64,000 nucleotides of DNA, from the NCBI GenBank assembly GCA_964017045.1, contig OZ024804.1, positions 22,324,537 through 22,388,536 of the forward strand, written 5' to 3'. Source of the stretch: Omphiscola glabra. Lineage: Eukaryota > Mollusca > Gastropoda > Lymnaeidae. The notes beneath the pieces are model-generated. The model saw only the letters and a list, made by a program, of their open reading frames with translations, was not told where the DNA came from and did not search any database. A program made the position numbers and the translations under genes. Positions 24,075-35,190 of the stretch are shown here, piece after piece. Each line of letters opens with the position of its first letter. The first letter of the stretch is position 1.

Positions 24075-24258
24075 AAAGAAATGGGCCGAAATACAATATA
24101 ACATGGGCGGAAATACAATATAACATGGGCGGAAATACAATATAACACGGGTGGAAATACAATATAACATGGGTGGAAATACAATATAACATGGGTGGAA
24201 ATACAATATAACATGGGTGGAAATACAATATAACATGGGTGGAAATACAATATAAAAC
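24075..24258. repeat. 22-bp minisatellite, 8 copies
   Basis: The core is ATGGGTGGAAATACAATATA. All three minus-strand frames are open through it (CYIVFPP-type repeats) because 22 is not a multiple of three. Confidence 0.96.
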
Positions 24259-24261
24259 GGA

Positions 24262-24840
24262 CAAAGACAGCCGAAACTTTTATCTAAGCGGCAGCGTCCC
24301 CGAGGAGACTTGGGGGCGTCCACATGGGGTTTGCCTCTTCGTGGCGTGGCGGACTAGTAGGGTGGACTTGTTCACCCGAAGTCAAAAACCCCGGCCAAAC
24401 GCATGACTCCCAACGCAACAGGAGTAGCGACTAACATGATTACTTGTTGCCGTTGATGGATATAAGGCTTGGGTTGCACGCAAAACCCATGCCGATGATT
24501 TTAGCTACGAGGCCGTGAGAAAGCCGCTCCTAGGCAACCGTTTCGTCCCGCCACTATTCGTCCCGACCGAAAGACTCCTTGGGCGGTGGGGGTGGTAACG
24601 CAACACCTCCCCTCTGGAGTGGAAGCAAACCCGTCTAGACCCTCGGAGAGTGGACTGCGGACGCTTTAAACGCAGCGTCATCGGTCGACCGGGCTTCCCC
24701 TAGGCATAGGGGGAGTTCCCGGCGCCCTTCCGCACGGGCTGGCGTCGGGGAAACCTTCAGTGCGCCGGCTTGTGTGGGGGAGCGCCGGGGGGGGGGCATT
24801 AAGAGCTCGCGCTCGACGGCCCACCGACGCCATCTCCTAT
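24262..24840. other. GC-rich, hairpin-dense block of unknown nature
   Basis: A block of about 580 bases is far more GC-rich than its surroundings yet has no open frame of useful length. Hairpins are easy to find: CCCCTAGGCATAGGGG (24697-24712), a GACGCT/AGCGTC stem (24660-24679), and CCCGGCGC (24718-24725) pairing with GCGCCGGG (24782-24789). It could be the 5' leader of a retrotransposon or another structured RNA. I do not recognise it, and it is not rRNA as far as I can tell. Confidence 0.5.
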
Positions 24841-24934
24841 GCGACGTTATCTGTCCATTTCATCTTAGTCCTACAAATTGTCCATTGCTTCTGAATCTTG
24901 AAAGCTGCTTTTAGTATTACATTTCTTTAAAATT

Positions 24935-25118
24935 ATCTCTGACTTGTATATGTGTTCATGTAGACTTGTATATGTGTTCATATAGACTTGTATATGTGTT
25001 CATGTAGACTTGTATATGTGTTCATATAGACTTGTATATGTGTTCATATAGACTTGTATATGTGTTCATATAGACTTGTATGTGTTCATATAGACTTGTA
25101 TATGTGTTCATATAGTTA
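24935..25118. repeat. 22-bp minisatellite, 8 copies
   Basis: The core is TAGACTTGTATATGTGTTCA, with ATGTAG/ATATAG alternation and one short copy. Confidence 0.96.
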
Positions 25119-26055
25119 ACAAAAGTTCAAACTTCATTACGCAAATACTTTTTTTGCTTGGACTGGACGCCACTCTCAAAGGCCAAGCCTCTGGTCGCTA
25201 CAGAGCTGCTGAGAGATGTAGACATGATAACGAGGCTACTCGACTCCGGATGACAGTCTTTCGATAAAAATAACGAGTCGTATTGCACCGTTCCGCTCCC
25301 CCGATTTCTGTCGTGTGTAACTATCAGTCTATCACGAGTGTGTAAAAAGGTTTTTTTGGTACTCTGCGAGAATTAGAGGATCGATATCCATCTAGTATCG
25401 CATACATTTCAAGATTCGTTTTTTTAGAGTCAAGGTGTAAGGTAGTACTTGTATCGAGCAGATTACTTTGTTCGGGGAATCGTCGTCTCCTGCGGAGACT
25501 AGTAGCAGAGTTATCTGTCTTAGCGATCTCCGGGCGATTGTAACGGAGACTTGGCGAAATAAGTGGGCATAATAGATAATGAACCTGTTACCTCCCCTGT
25601 TGACTTTTGATGGAGGGCGAGGTGGTTTCGTGTGGATGGAGATCTGGTGTTGGTTTGCTATGGAATGTCTCTTTTTATGGGTTACGCTAGGAAAGATTTC
25701 ATAGAACGATCACATTTGAAAACTTTATTGCCAGCGCCATGTTTTCGGCTTGCTACTTCCATCTTATTGATCAAAATCCAAGGAGGAAAAAGTATGACTA
25801 ACGCTACTTTTAACCAAAGTATGCGAATAAAAATAAAACTATTCTCCGCACTGTGTCTATGGAAGAAGTGTCCTTAATTTGTTGTAATGAGCTAAGACAC
25901 GAACATACGGAAATCAATGCATAGCTGATACATTACAACCGACTGTCAGACACGATAGAAAGAAGAGACACGTTACTCAACAAAGGGATGTAAATCGGGA
26001 ATTGATGGCCGTGCGTGTAACAAAACAAGAGTTGTTGGAACTAGATGTCCTCTGG
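25119..26055. other. Unique sequence, no gene seen
   Basis: The most complex stretch (25400-25560) contains CGTCTCCTGCGGAGACTAG, a small palindrome. The frame at 25632-25877 is open but unlike any family I know. Confidence 0.5.
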
Positions 26056-26059
26056 TGTT

Positions 26060-26170
26060 GCATGTTGTGACAAAACGGTTGCATGTTGTGACAGAACGGT
26101 TGCATGTTGTGACAAAACGGTTTGCTTGTTGTGACAAAACTGTTGCATGTTGTGACAAAACTTTTGCAAT
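26060..26170. repeat. 21-bp repeat, 5 copies
   Basis: The core is GTTGCATGTTGTGACAAAAC. Confidence 0.95.
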
Positions 26171-26277
26171 AACTTTCTGTTCGTCCATCTTGACTATTTT
26201 TAATAAACACCGACATATAGCGTTGATCGAGTATTCACGGAGCTAGATTTTGACACTGATCAGAACGACTTTAATTG

Positions 26278-26440
26278 GTATCATGGACATTTTAGGAATT
26301 GATGGACATTTTAGGAATTGATGGACATCTTAGGAATTCATGGACATCTTAGGAATTTATGGACATCTTAGGAATTCATGGACATCTTAGGAATGTATGG
26401 ACATCTTAGGAATTCATGGACATCTTAGGAATGTATGGAA
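26278..26440. repeat. 19-bp repeat, about 8 copies
   Basis: The unit is TTCATGGACATCTTAGGAA, with TTGATGGACATTTTAGGAA at the left edge. Confidence 0.96.
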
Positions 26441-26518
26441 AAGGTTTTAATGGAGGAATGTAAAATACACTGAGTCCTTGTTTGTTATATGTGTTACTGA
26501 GCATGAGTCTTAAACTTC

Positions 26519-26885
26519 AACAACATAAAGGGAGATTAGACACACAATAAAGGGAGATTAGACACACAATAAAGGGAGATTTGACACACAATAAGGGAGA
26601 TTTGACACACAATAAAGGGAGAGTAGACACACAATGAAGGGAGATTTGACACACAATAAAGGGAGAGTAGACGCACAAAGGGAGATTTGACACATGATAA
26701 AGGGAGAGTATACACACAATAAAGGGGGATTTGACACAATAAAAGGAGAGTAGACACACAATAAAGGGAGATTAAACACACAATAAAGGGAGATTTGACA
26801 TACAATAAAGGTAGATTAGACACACAATAAAGGGAGATTTGATACACAATAAAGGGAGAGTTGACACACAATAATTAGAGGAGTT
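26519..26885. repeat. 22-bp minisatellite, about 16 copies
   Basis: The core is ACACACAATAAAGGGAGATT, with GAGAG/TTAG variants and small deletions. Minus-strand frames through it read SPFIVC- and SLYCV-type repeats. Confidence 0.96.
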
Positions 26886-27424
26886 GACATGGAAATAAGG
26901 AAGATTTGGTATATATTGAGGGAGAGTTAACAGAATAATATATAAAGACTTGATCCTGAAGAAAGAGGTGATCCTAATATTATAAAGATACTTTGCCTTG
27001 CAGCATTGCTATGGCACCCACAACGACAACACCAACATGTGTGTAGTTAAGTTAACAAAATACTGATATGGACACCGATGTTTGAGAATCTGGAGGCGAT
27101 AACCCCCCCCCCCCCTTTTTTTTTTCCCCCGACTTTGCGTACAATGCAAACACAAAATTGCACGATATGGCCAATATGACTCTAACATTCCTATCAGTAT
27201 GCACAAATGAAAACGGGTCTTTACCTTTTATCGTTAGCACCGGTACAAGGATTGGGCTCGCTAATGTCAACAATTGTTTATCTACAGCTGGGGTCACCAA
27301 ACTACGGGCCGCAGAAAAAAAGTTTGGTGACCCCTGATTTAAAGCACTATTTTAATGTCCCAATTAATTTAATGACATGTCCCACAATGTTATTGTTGTG
27401 TTTACGCGTCGTGTAATAACTCTT
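26886..27424. other. Unique sequence with a C/T run
   Basis: A C-run followed by a T-run lies near 27102-27126. At 27285-27336 a 52-base stretch has imperfect inverted ends GGTCACCAAACT and AGTTTGGTGACC. Its flanks show no target duplication, so it may be a remnant of a small hAT-like MITE. Confidence 0.4.
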
Positions 27425-27705
27425 CTCATGGTGATGTCTAGATGACCAGGAATGGGGATAGCTAGATGGCTAGGAATGGTGATGTCTAGATTGCTAGATG
27501 ATTAGGAATGGGGATAGCTAGATGGCTAGGAATGGTGATGTCTAGATTGCTAGATGATTAGGAATGGGGATAGCTAGATGGCTAGGAATGGTGAAGTCTA
27601 GATCTCTAGATGACTAGGAATGGTGATGTCTAGATGACCAGGAATGGGGATAACTAGATGACTAGGAATGGTGAAGTCTAGATGGCTAGGAATGGGGATG
27701 TTACA
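27425..27705. repeat. Compound repeat of CTAGGAATGG(T/G)GAT
   Basis: Blocks GCTAGGAATGGTGATGTCTA and GATTAGGAATGGGGATAGCT alternate in a higher-order pattern of about 66 bases, repeated roughly three times. Confidence 0.92.
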
Positions 27706-27914
27706 ACTGAAATAACGGATCCAGTTTCCCCGATGCTGGTAGTTGTATGATATGTAGTGTATCGCATTCAAGTGAGCTGTAAGGTACTGGTGGTGTGTTG
27801 GACAGAATGTGGCATATCGTATTCAAGTGAGATGTAACGTACTGATGGTGTGCTTTATACAGAATGTCAAATGACTTAATACAGACTGAGACACTTACTC
27901 AATGATGTACTCAC

Positions 27915-28056
27915 CCTCAAAATACCTGGACTTAATCGACTCATAGGTGTTGTCAGTATCCGCCTCTGAACCGTCGTCGTTGAAGTTGATGGACACATAG
28001 CTGGCCTCGTCCTCCTCCTGCTTATGGCTCGCAAAATACCTGACACAGAGTGCCAT
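27915..28056 (-). CDS. Candidate coding exon with start codon (gene unknown)
   Basis: The minus strand reads ATG at 28056-28054 in strong Kozak context (AAAATGG), then 47 codons without a stop to GAG-G, followed by a consensus donor GTGAGT (27914-27909). The product begins MALCVRYFASH, is rich in Glu/Asp, and includes SYVSINFNDDG and NTYESIKSRYFEG, with two Tyr-X-X-Ile-like stretches. Third codon positions are mostly G or C, unlike the surroundings. An in-frame TAA 18 bases upstream supports either this start or an acceptor at TGTGTCAG (28035), which would need a phase-2 intron. The donor is phase 1. No family was recognised. The exon may belong with 52731-52907 and 41637-41766 on the same strand. 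Confidence 0.5.
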
Positions 28057-28374
28057 TTTGGGAGGCGTGCTCTTTTAACACGTGTGGGCGTGGTCTGGTC
28101 AAAGGTGGGCGTCGCCTGCTCGCTCTGTTACATTGTAATTCTTGTTCTCTTCCAGTGGCGGCACATTCATTGAATGGAACATTTGAACTAATAAATCATT
28201 GGTCTGTCGTACTAATCATGGTCTAATTGTAGGCAAATTTACTCACATATCTTCACATGTGTTATGTAACCGTCTAGAAAAGTCTACACATATCAATAAT
28301 TGGGCGGAGTTTCCTTTAAAATTCCAGTTGGTCTCTTAGTTTGCTTGTATCAAGATTACCTATTAGAAAATGAG
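28057..28374. other. Unique sequence, no gene seen
   Basis: GC-richer next to the exon candidate (28060-28130, with GTGGGCGTGG), then AT-rich. GTGGGCGTGG resembles a Sp1/KLF-type box, but a promoter cannot be claimed from this. Confidence 0.35.
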
Positions 28375-28515
28375 ACGTTTATCACAAGAACACGCTACAA
28401 TAGATATTATGACAAGAACACGCTGCAATAGATATTAACCTAAAAAACACGCTACAATAGATATTATCACAGGAACACGCTACAATAGATATTATGACAA
28501 GAACACAATGCATAG
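28375..28515. repeat. ~28-bp repeat, 5 copies
   Basis: The core is AACACGCTACAATAGATATT, with short variable linkers (GACAAG, CACAGG). Confidence 0.93.
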
Positions 28516-28929
28516 ATATTTTCATTTGTGTAGCTCAGATTCGTAAACTAAGGCAGACAGATTTACAAGCAAACTTTCAAAAAAGTGAAAAAATGATAAG
28601 GTCAGGTGAGAGTCATGTGAGAGTCATGTGAAATTCTTTTCGAGGAATGACGTGAGATGACATAGAAAGATGTATGGTCGTCCCCCGGGTTCTGACGGCA
28701 GGCGTTCAACAATAATTTTGGGTTGCTAATGACTAGCAGGGTGGCTTGTAAACACGGGTTTTCACTAACAGAGTGACATCCCTTGTTTCGTGTATACACA
28801 CACACACACACACACACCAGTTTACGCTTTAAGGGGACAGAAGCAATGAAAATAATGAGTTAACTTTAATAAATTGGCGAAACAGCAACAGACGACATTT
28901 TGCTGAGGATGGTAAGGTTTGAAAGATGG
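28516..28929. other. Unique sequence with a (CA)n run
   Basis: A CA run lies at about 28797-28817. No gene. Confidence 0.5.
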
Positions 28930-29575
28930 AATTTTTGGAATGTGGAAAGTTTTGGAACATGGCACGTTTTGGAATGTGGCAAGTTTTTGAGTTTTGGAAT
29001 GTGGCAAGTTTTTGAGTTTTGGAATGTGGCAAGTTTTTGAGTTTTGGAATGTGGCAAGTTTTTGAGTTTTGGAATGTGGCAAGTTTTTGAGTTTTGGAAT
29101 ATGGCAAGTGTTTGAGTTTTGGAATGTGGCAAGTGTTTGAGTTTTGGAATGTGGCAAGTTTTTGAGTTTTGGAATGTGGCAAGTTTTTGAGTTTTGGAAT
29201 GTGGCAAGTTTTTGAGTTTTGGAATGTGGCAAGTTTTTGAGTTTTGGAATGTGGCAAGTTTTTGAGTTTTGGAATGTGGCAAGTTTTTGAGTTTTGGAAT
29301 GTGGCAAATTTATTAGTTTTGGAATGTGGCAAGTTTTTGAGTTTTGGAATGTGGAAAGTTTTTGAGTTTTGGAATGTGGCAAGTTTTTGAGTTTTGGAAT
29401 GTGGCAAGTTTTTGAGTTTTGGAATGTGGCAAGTTTTTGAGTTTTGGAATGTTGCAAATTTATTAGTTTTGGAATGTGGCAAGTTTTTGAGTTTTGGAAT
29501 GTGGAAAGTTTTTGAGTTTTGGAATGTGGAAAGTTTTGGAACATGGCAAGTTTTGGAATATGGCAAGTTTGGAAG
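28930..29575. repeat. 25-bp minisatellite, about 25 copies
   Basis: The core is GTTTTGGAATGTGGCAAGTT followed by TTTGA. Since 25 is not a multiple of three and the minus strand has no stop, all three minus-strand frames run through with a 25-residue period (HIPKLKNLPHSKT-type). GGCAAATTTATTAG variants recur twice about 150 bases apart, evidence of block duplication. Confidence 0.97.
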
Positions 29576-31256
29576 ATGGCAAAAAGTATTTAGTATATTT
29601 TAAAATGTTATTTTGACATTAGGTTGGCACGCCAGAATCCGAAGGGCCGACTCTGAGTAAGAAAAATTAATTCTATAGTAGACCCCGTTTGAAAAATTGT
29701 CTGTGAGCGAATAAAATACATTTAGGGGTTGTTTGGGGGGGGGGGGGGGGGAGAGAAATGTTGAATGAGAGATTAAGTATAGTATCAGATATTTCAGATT
29801 TTTTCAGTGTCAGATTTGTTCAATGTCAGATTTGTTCAATGTCAGTCAGCTAAATTTTGCACTCAGCACTAAGTTTTGTTTATCGTTACTAAATAATGCC
29901 CGTCTGAATGTCATAATAGTTTGTAAAAGAAAAAAAAAATTCAACTTAAATGAAATTCTGATTGAATTTCGAAAGCTCCTTTTATTCGAGAATTTAGTAA
30001 ATGCCAAATTCAGGCATTAATCATTGGGCTGTCACTATAGTGAATTATGCTTCGGGCCCTTTGCCTTAATGACGCTTGTCTACTCTACTCAATACTCATG
30101 TTTGAAATCTGCGTGTTAAAATACGTAAACCCATATATTTTTACTTTAAGTACCCAAAATCCATTGTTGAACAATGAGCATTCGATAATCTTCAATACAG
30201 AAAACACGTAAAAATTTTGAAATTCCGTAATTGTAAGCTGTGAACTGATTAATTGAATTTCAATTGATGTCAGTGGGAAAAATGATTTCCTTTTGCGAAC
30301 GATTCGGTTTAAGAACGGTGTCACGGAACGGATTTTGTTCGTTATCATGTTGCACTCGTGTTGTATTCATGTTGGTTTCATGTTGGGATCAACGTTTTTT
30401 TTTAAACCACTTGTGGGAGGACCATGATAAATTATTGTGAGAGTCATTGCTTAACAACAACAAAAATACTCCGAAACGGCCGCGGGTTACAAGAGGCGCC
30501 AGTGGATCACTTAAAGGATTACAATTTCCCAATGTTGATAAGAATAGGCAACGTCTGCAGACCAGGCAGGCACGACAAGCGACAGTCAGTGCACGATGTT
30601 CAGTTGTAAATTAACACTTATAGAAATGGGGGTTTCGGTGAACGGTGAATTTGGGGGTGGCGGGGGTGGGGGCTGCATTATGAAAGGTGCTGCTAAGAAG
30701 TGGGTAAGAAGTACCAGGGTTAAGGGGGAGGGATGCTGGAGATTTGGTGGGACTGCCAGTAAGGCACACCCCTAGGGTGCAAAGTGACAATTCAAACTGT
30801 GCGAGTAAAAGTGATTGAAGACCAGAGGGGCGCTGAATTTCAACTTAGGATAAGTATAGATGTTTATAATTTTTTTTTTACATTTCTTCCTTAACATTTT
30901 CTAGAGTGACTAGATTTCTACATTTCTCCTTTTGTCTTTGTAATTCATTAATCGAATATAAAGTCATTTTCTTTTTATTTGAAAATGTATTGTTATTTTT
31001 AATCGTAGGGGGTGCCAGAAAGAAAAAAAAAATATTTATAATTTGTAGGTGGTGCAACATCGGTTGGGAAGCCAAATGCTAGAGATTGGTAAAGAATATG
31101 TTGTTGGGGGAAGGCTCTGCTTGAAAGGTGGCAAGAGGGATATGCAATAGTTTGGAAGGGGCGACTTTATTTGTCTCATTTCATTTCTGATAAGACAATA
31201 TGTACCATAGGGTGTTATGCAAAGTCTGTAGATATCAGCTACTATCTTTGATCGAA
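29576..31256. other. AT-rich unique sequence, no gene seen
   Basis: It holds a G-run near 29737-29752 and several A/T runs. Short frames at 30085-30348 and 30424-30609 show no recognisable features. Confidence 0.5.
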
Positions 31257-31355
31257 CGCAAATCTTCATGACGCCATAATGTAGAACACGATATGGCATG
31301 TCGTACCGCAAATCTTCATGACGCCATAATGTAGAACACGATATGGCATGTCGTC
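31257..31355. repeat. 50-bp perfect tandem duplication
   Basis: Two identical copies starting CGCAAATCTTCATGACGCCA. The identity means a recent event. Confidence 0.95.
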
Positions 31356-31936
31356 ATGAGAAATAAAACAATCATATTTTACGTTTCCAATGCCCACACA
31401 AAATATTCTTAGAACCTTTGTCACAGCGTCATATCGTAGGAATTTCACAGACTTCAGAACTACCTTGGCTCGGCGTTGGCTTTGGGTGGTTTCTCAAGGC
31501 AAGGTTGTTTATACATAAGTCATTGCTGATTTTAGTACCGGCGGTATTTGAATCTGTATAAAGCAAACAAAATTGACACAAGTGTACGGATAATCAACTA
31601 GAATTCTATTGTGTCATTACATTAAAGTTGTTCTTTTAAAAGCCGGCCAGACTCCAGTGCGTGCCTCACTCCAGCGATGCTGAAGAAATTTATCATCCGT
31701 GACGACACGAAGCCATTCAACGAAAACTAATTGTATAAACTGTGACTCCGTGCGGCTCCGTTAATGGTTAGAGCGGCTCAGGCTAAACATACGTTAAATG
31801 GGGGTAGGAGGCTGGGGGAATTTAGACGACTATTGTGTCATAATCCAATGGAATGTTTAACTTAGGCGTTATGGTAAATTACGCTGGGCAAAACAACAAT
31901 GAGAAGTCAATATGGCGTCTCGGTGGAACAAAGTTA
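31356..31936. other. Unique sequence, no gene seen
   Basis: No repeat structure or coding signal recognised. Confidence 0.5.
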
Positions 31937-32395
31937 CACGTGACATTTGGTGGGACATTTATTCGTGACATTTGGTAGCACATCTATTCGTGACATTTGG
32001 TGGGACATCTATTCGTGACATTTGGTGGGACATTTATTCGTGACATTTGGTGGGACATTTATTCGTGACTTTTGGTGGGACATTTATTCGTGACATTTGG
32101 TAGCACATCTATTCGTGGCATTTGGTAGCACATCTATTCGTGACATTTGGTGGGACATCTATTCGTGACATTTGGTGAAATATTTATTAGTGACATTTGG
32201 TGGGACATTTATTCGTGACATTTGGTGGGACATCTATTCGTGACATTTGGTAGCACATCTATTCGTGACTTTTGGTGGGACATTTATTCTTGACATTTGG
32301 TGGGACATCTATTCGTGACATTTTGTGGGACATTTATTCGTGTGACATTTGGTGGGACATCTATTCGTGACATTCGGTGGAATATTTATTAGTGA
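31937..32395. repeat. 25-bp minisatellite, about 18 copies
   Basis: The core is GTGACATTTGGTGGGACATC followed by TATTC. GGGACATTT and AGCACATCT variants alternate in patches. Confidence 0.96.
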
Positions 32396-33000
32396 CAAGA
32401 CATCACCCTTCCGTCACTCCTGCAAGCCGTGTCTTCTGTACCATTTAAACCGCTACGAGAAGTTACTCCAACTCAGTATAGGGCTTGTCATTTCTCAGAC
32501 CGGAAAACGTCATAGCGCACTACGTAATGTTACTATTTTTAGAACGGCGGACAAATAAATCTGAAAACACGGTTTACAACGAAGAATTTTTTCTACAACT
32601 AGTCCCCAATACTAAAGAAAAATTGAAATTGGAATGATAATCAAAATGTTAGTTCACAAACTTTTTGGCTTTCTTTTAGCTTTCTACTAGATTCCCATCT
32701 AAAAAAAAAAAATCTTTAAAATAAAAATGCATGCAAATGAGCAGGACTAATTGTTTATTATTCTGAAATTAATAAAAAGATAAAAAAAACATTCGGCAAT
32801 TTAATAACTATAGGCGAAGATTTTTTTAAAACTATTTTATTCAGGAAACTGTGTTGCACAAGTAGCAAATTTGAAGTAAACACAAATAAACACAATAATA
32901 ATCAATGAAAAGTGCCCTATTTGTAAACACCCCTTAAATTCTTAATTTTTGTTTTTAAAATATCAATTTGTGTAAGTGTTCGTGCTATATGTTAAAAGAT
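32396..33000. other. Mostly AT-rich unique sequence
   Basis: No gene seen. A GC-richer patch at 32400-32540 is open on the plus strand but unremarkable. Confidence 0.5.
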
Positions 33001-33125
33001 GCCCAAGATTTCGTATACCCTTTCACCCAGGAATCTACACCAATACTATTGATAGACTGTGGGTGCAGGTCAAGCGTAAATTGACCTGTTTCCAAACTAC
33101 TTCATTGTGTGCTTTCCAGTGGCGC
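33001..33125 (+). pseudogene. Decayed Merlin/IS1595-type transposase fragment
   Basis: In one plus-strand frame about 33003-33030 reads QDFVYPFT. After a frameshift the next frame reads GIYTNTIDRLWVQVKRKL and then AFQWRF. This order (F-V-P, T-N-T-I-(D/E)-x-L-W-x-x-V-K-x-x-L, then EFQWR) is the C-terminal signature of the ISXO2/IS1595 DDE domain found in eukaryotic Merlin transposons. The catalytic Glu is Asp here. It differs from the intact copy at 63190, which has TQNIENLW, so it derives from another Merlin subfamily. Confidence 0.6.
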
Positions 33126-33132
33126 TTTCACT

Positions 33133-33246
33133 TACACACACAAACAAACACACATACACACAAACAAACGCACACACATACACAGACCAACAAACCCACA
33201 CACACCCCAACAGAGAGAGAGAGAGACAGACACATACACACACAAC
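33133..33246. repeat. ACAC-rich simple repeat
   Basis: ACACACAAACAAACACACAT-like sequence with a short GAGAGAGAGA stretch. Confidence 0.95.
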
Positions 33247-33329
33247 TGGAACATGTTTACGATAGTTCTTAAGTGACTATCACATTCGACCATTTACTCA
33301 AGGTAAAACATTATTAAACTGACATTCGA

Positions 33330-33655
33330 TTTAGGCCTACTACTACTAGTGTTATGCATTAGGCCTACTACTACTAGTGTTATGCATTAGGCCTACTACT
33401 ACTAGTGTTATGCATTAGGCCTACTTCTACTAGTGTTATGCATTAGGCCTACTTCTACTAGTGTTATGCATTAGGCCTACTAAGTTAACTACTACTACTA
33501 GTGTTATGCATTAGGCCTACTACTACTAGTGTTATGCATTAGGCCTACTACTACTAGTGTTATTATGCATTAGGCCTACTACTACTAGTGTTATGCATTA
33601 GGCCAACGACTACTAGTGTTATGCATTAGGCCTATTATTACTACTAGTGTTATGA
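33330..33655. repeat. 28-bp minisatellite, about 11 copies
   Basis: The core is AGGCCTACTACTACTAGTGT followed by TATGCATT, with internal trinucleotide length changes. Confidence 0.96.
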
Positions 33656-34124
33656 ATTTTGGATGATCCCAATCCCGTAACACCACATAAATTAGTGTGT
33701 TTCTCTCAATCTCTCTCAAAAAGTATTATGCCATTTTATTATTGAGATTGTGGATGTTTTAAAGTGGTGTAAATATTTCATTAAATATAGTTGAAAACAA
33801 TGTTTTGATTTAGGTTGAGTCACTTCGCTAACATAGCAGTACTGAACAGTGTTGGCATTTTGTCCGCATAATTACCCGGATGATTACAGCAGTTCTATTT
33901 ATAGATTTCCGCCATTAAATGACAAGGCCTATTGATTGACTCATGCGACGCTGGAGAGAGACAAGGGAATCAGTGCCTAGGTAAAAACAGAGAGACTAAA
34001 TGAATCTACGAACTTCCAAACATAAGAACAACACGGGTCATGAGAAATAAAGGCGATAATGGAGGACACAACCTCGGCGAGCAACATCCCACAGAACCAT
34101 AGGACTGAGTGTGATGGACTATAG
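33656..34124. other. Unique sequence, no gene seen
   Basis: No repeat or coding signal recognised up to the MITE that follows. Confidence 0.5.
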
Positions 34125-34313
34125 CAGCGGATCTCAACCTGTGCGTCGCGACCCCTTTGGGGGTCGAATGACCCTTACGCAAGGGTCGCCTAAGACCATA
34201 CGAAAACACATATCTATGAAGTAGCAACGAAAATAATTTTATGGTTTGGAGGTCACCGCAACAACGGGGACTGCGTTAAAGGGTCGTGGCATTAGGAAGG
34301 TTGAGAACCACTG
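34125..34313 (+). mobile_element. SPIN/URR1-like hAT MITE, copy 2
   Basis: A 189-bp element from CAGCGGATCTCAACC to GGTTGAGAACCACTG. The flanks GACTATAG (34117-34124) and GTCTATAG (34314-34321) match at 7 of 8 bases. The interior is collinear with the copies at 10583 (reversed) and 62366, including AGTAGCAACGAAAATAATTT. Confidence 0.9.
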
Positions 34314-34454
34314 GTCTATAGTTAGGGACAAGATTGTTGCGGCCCCCTTCCAAGAAAAATAAAATTCACTGAAAGCTGAAAAAGCCGCCCCAAAATAGAA
34401 CAAAATAGTGCCCCCCATGGGGTGGAATGCCCCCCTCCGCACCCTTTCCTTCGA

Positions 34455-34738
34455 TACTGATTTCGCGCCAAAGACAATCTGCAATGAAGAACTTGGAGTC
34501 AATGGAGAGTAAGCCAAAGACAATCCGCAATGAAGAACTTGGAGTCAATGGAGAGCAAGCCAAAGACAATCTGCAATGAAGAACTTGGAGTCAATGGAGA
34601 GTAAGCCAAAGACAATCTGCAATGAAGAACTTGGAGTCAATGGAGAGTAAGCCAAAGACAATCTGCAATGAAGAACTTGGAGTCAATGGAGAGTAAGCCA
34701 AAGACAATCTGTGAAGAACTTGGAGTCAATGGAGAGTA
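34455..34738. repeat. 46-bp minisatellite, 6 copies
   Basis: The unit contains GCCAAAGACAATCTGCAATG and AAGAACTTGGAGTCAATGGA. Copies are near-identical, so it is young. Confidence 0.96.
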
Positions 34739-34854
34739 AACAAACGGTAGAAATTGTACAGATACGTCGCTGGAGATTGTCTTCTCATGTCTGTAGTACT
34801 TTGTGTCATGCCAGACAGCTCACGTCCAAGGAAAGCAGTAACATGGACAGCCTA

Positions 34855-35190
34855 TGACAGCCCTAAGATTATTACAAGACTACAAGACGTCACTAAGATG
34901 GACAGCCTATATGATTACAAGATGTCACTAAGATGGACAGCCTATATGATTACAAGACGTCACGAAGATGGACAGCATAGGAATGCCCTAAGACGGGCAC
35001 CTATGGCATCACTAAGATTGACAGTCTAGGACAGCACTAAGATGGGCAGCCTATGACTGCACTAAGATGGACAGCACTAAGACGAACAGCCTAGGACTGC
35101 ACTAAGATGGACAGCACTAAGACGAACAGCCTAGGACAGCACTAAGATGGACAGCCTAGGGCGGGATAGGAATACACTAAGATGGACAGC
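34855..35190. repeat. Degenerate CTAAGATGGACAGC repeat
   Basis: About a dozen copies of CACTAAGATGGACAGCCTA with variable inserts (TATGATTACAAGACGT, GGACTGCA). Confidence 0.9.

Noticed and set aside
27285..27336. 52-base inverted-end element (GGTCACCAAACT)
   Set aside because: Inverted ends are suggestive of a hAT MITE remnant but the flanking 8-mers differ and there is little interior. Noted in the surrounding region only.
28829..29566. 240-residue minus-strand frames (HSKTQKL-type repeats)
   Set aside because: All three minus-strand frames are open through the 25-bp array, which is a property of the unit, not evidence of coding.
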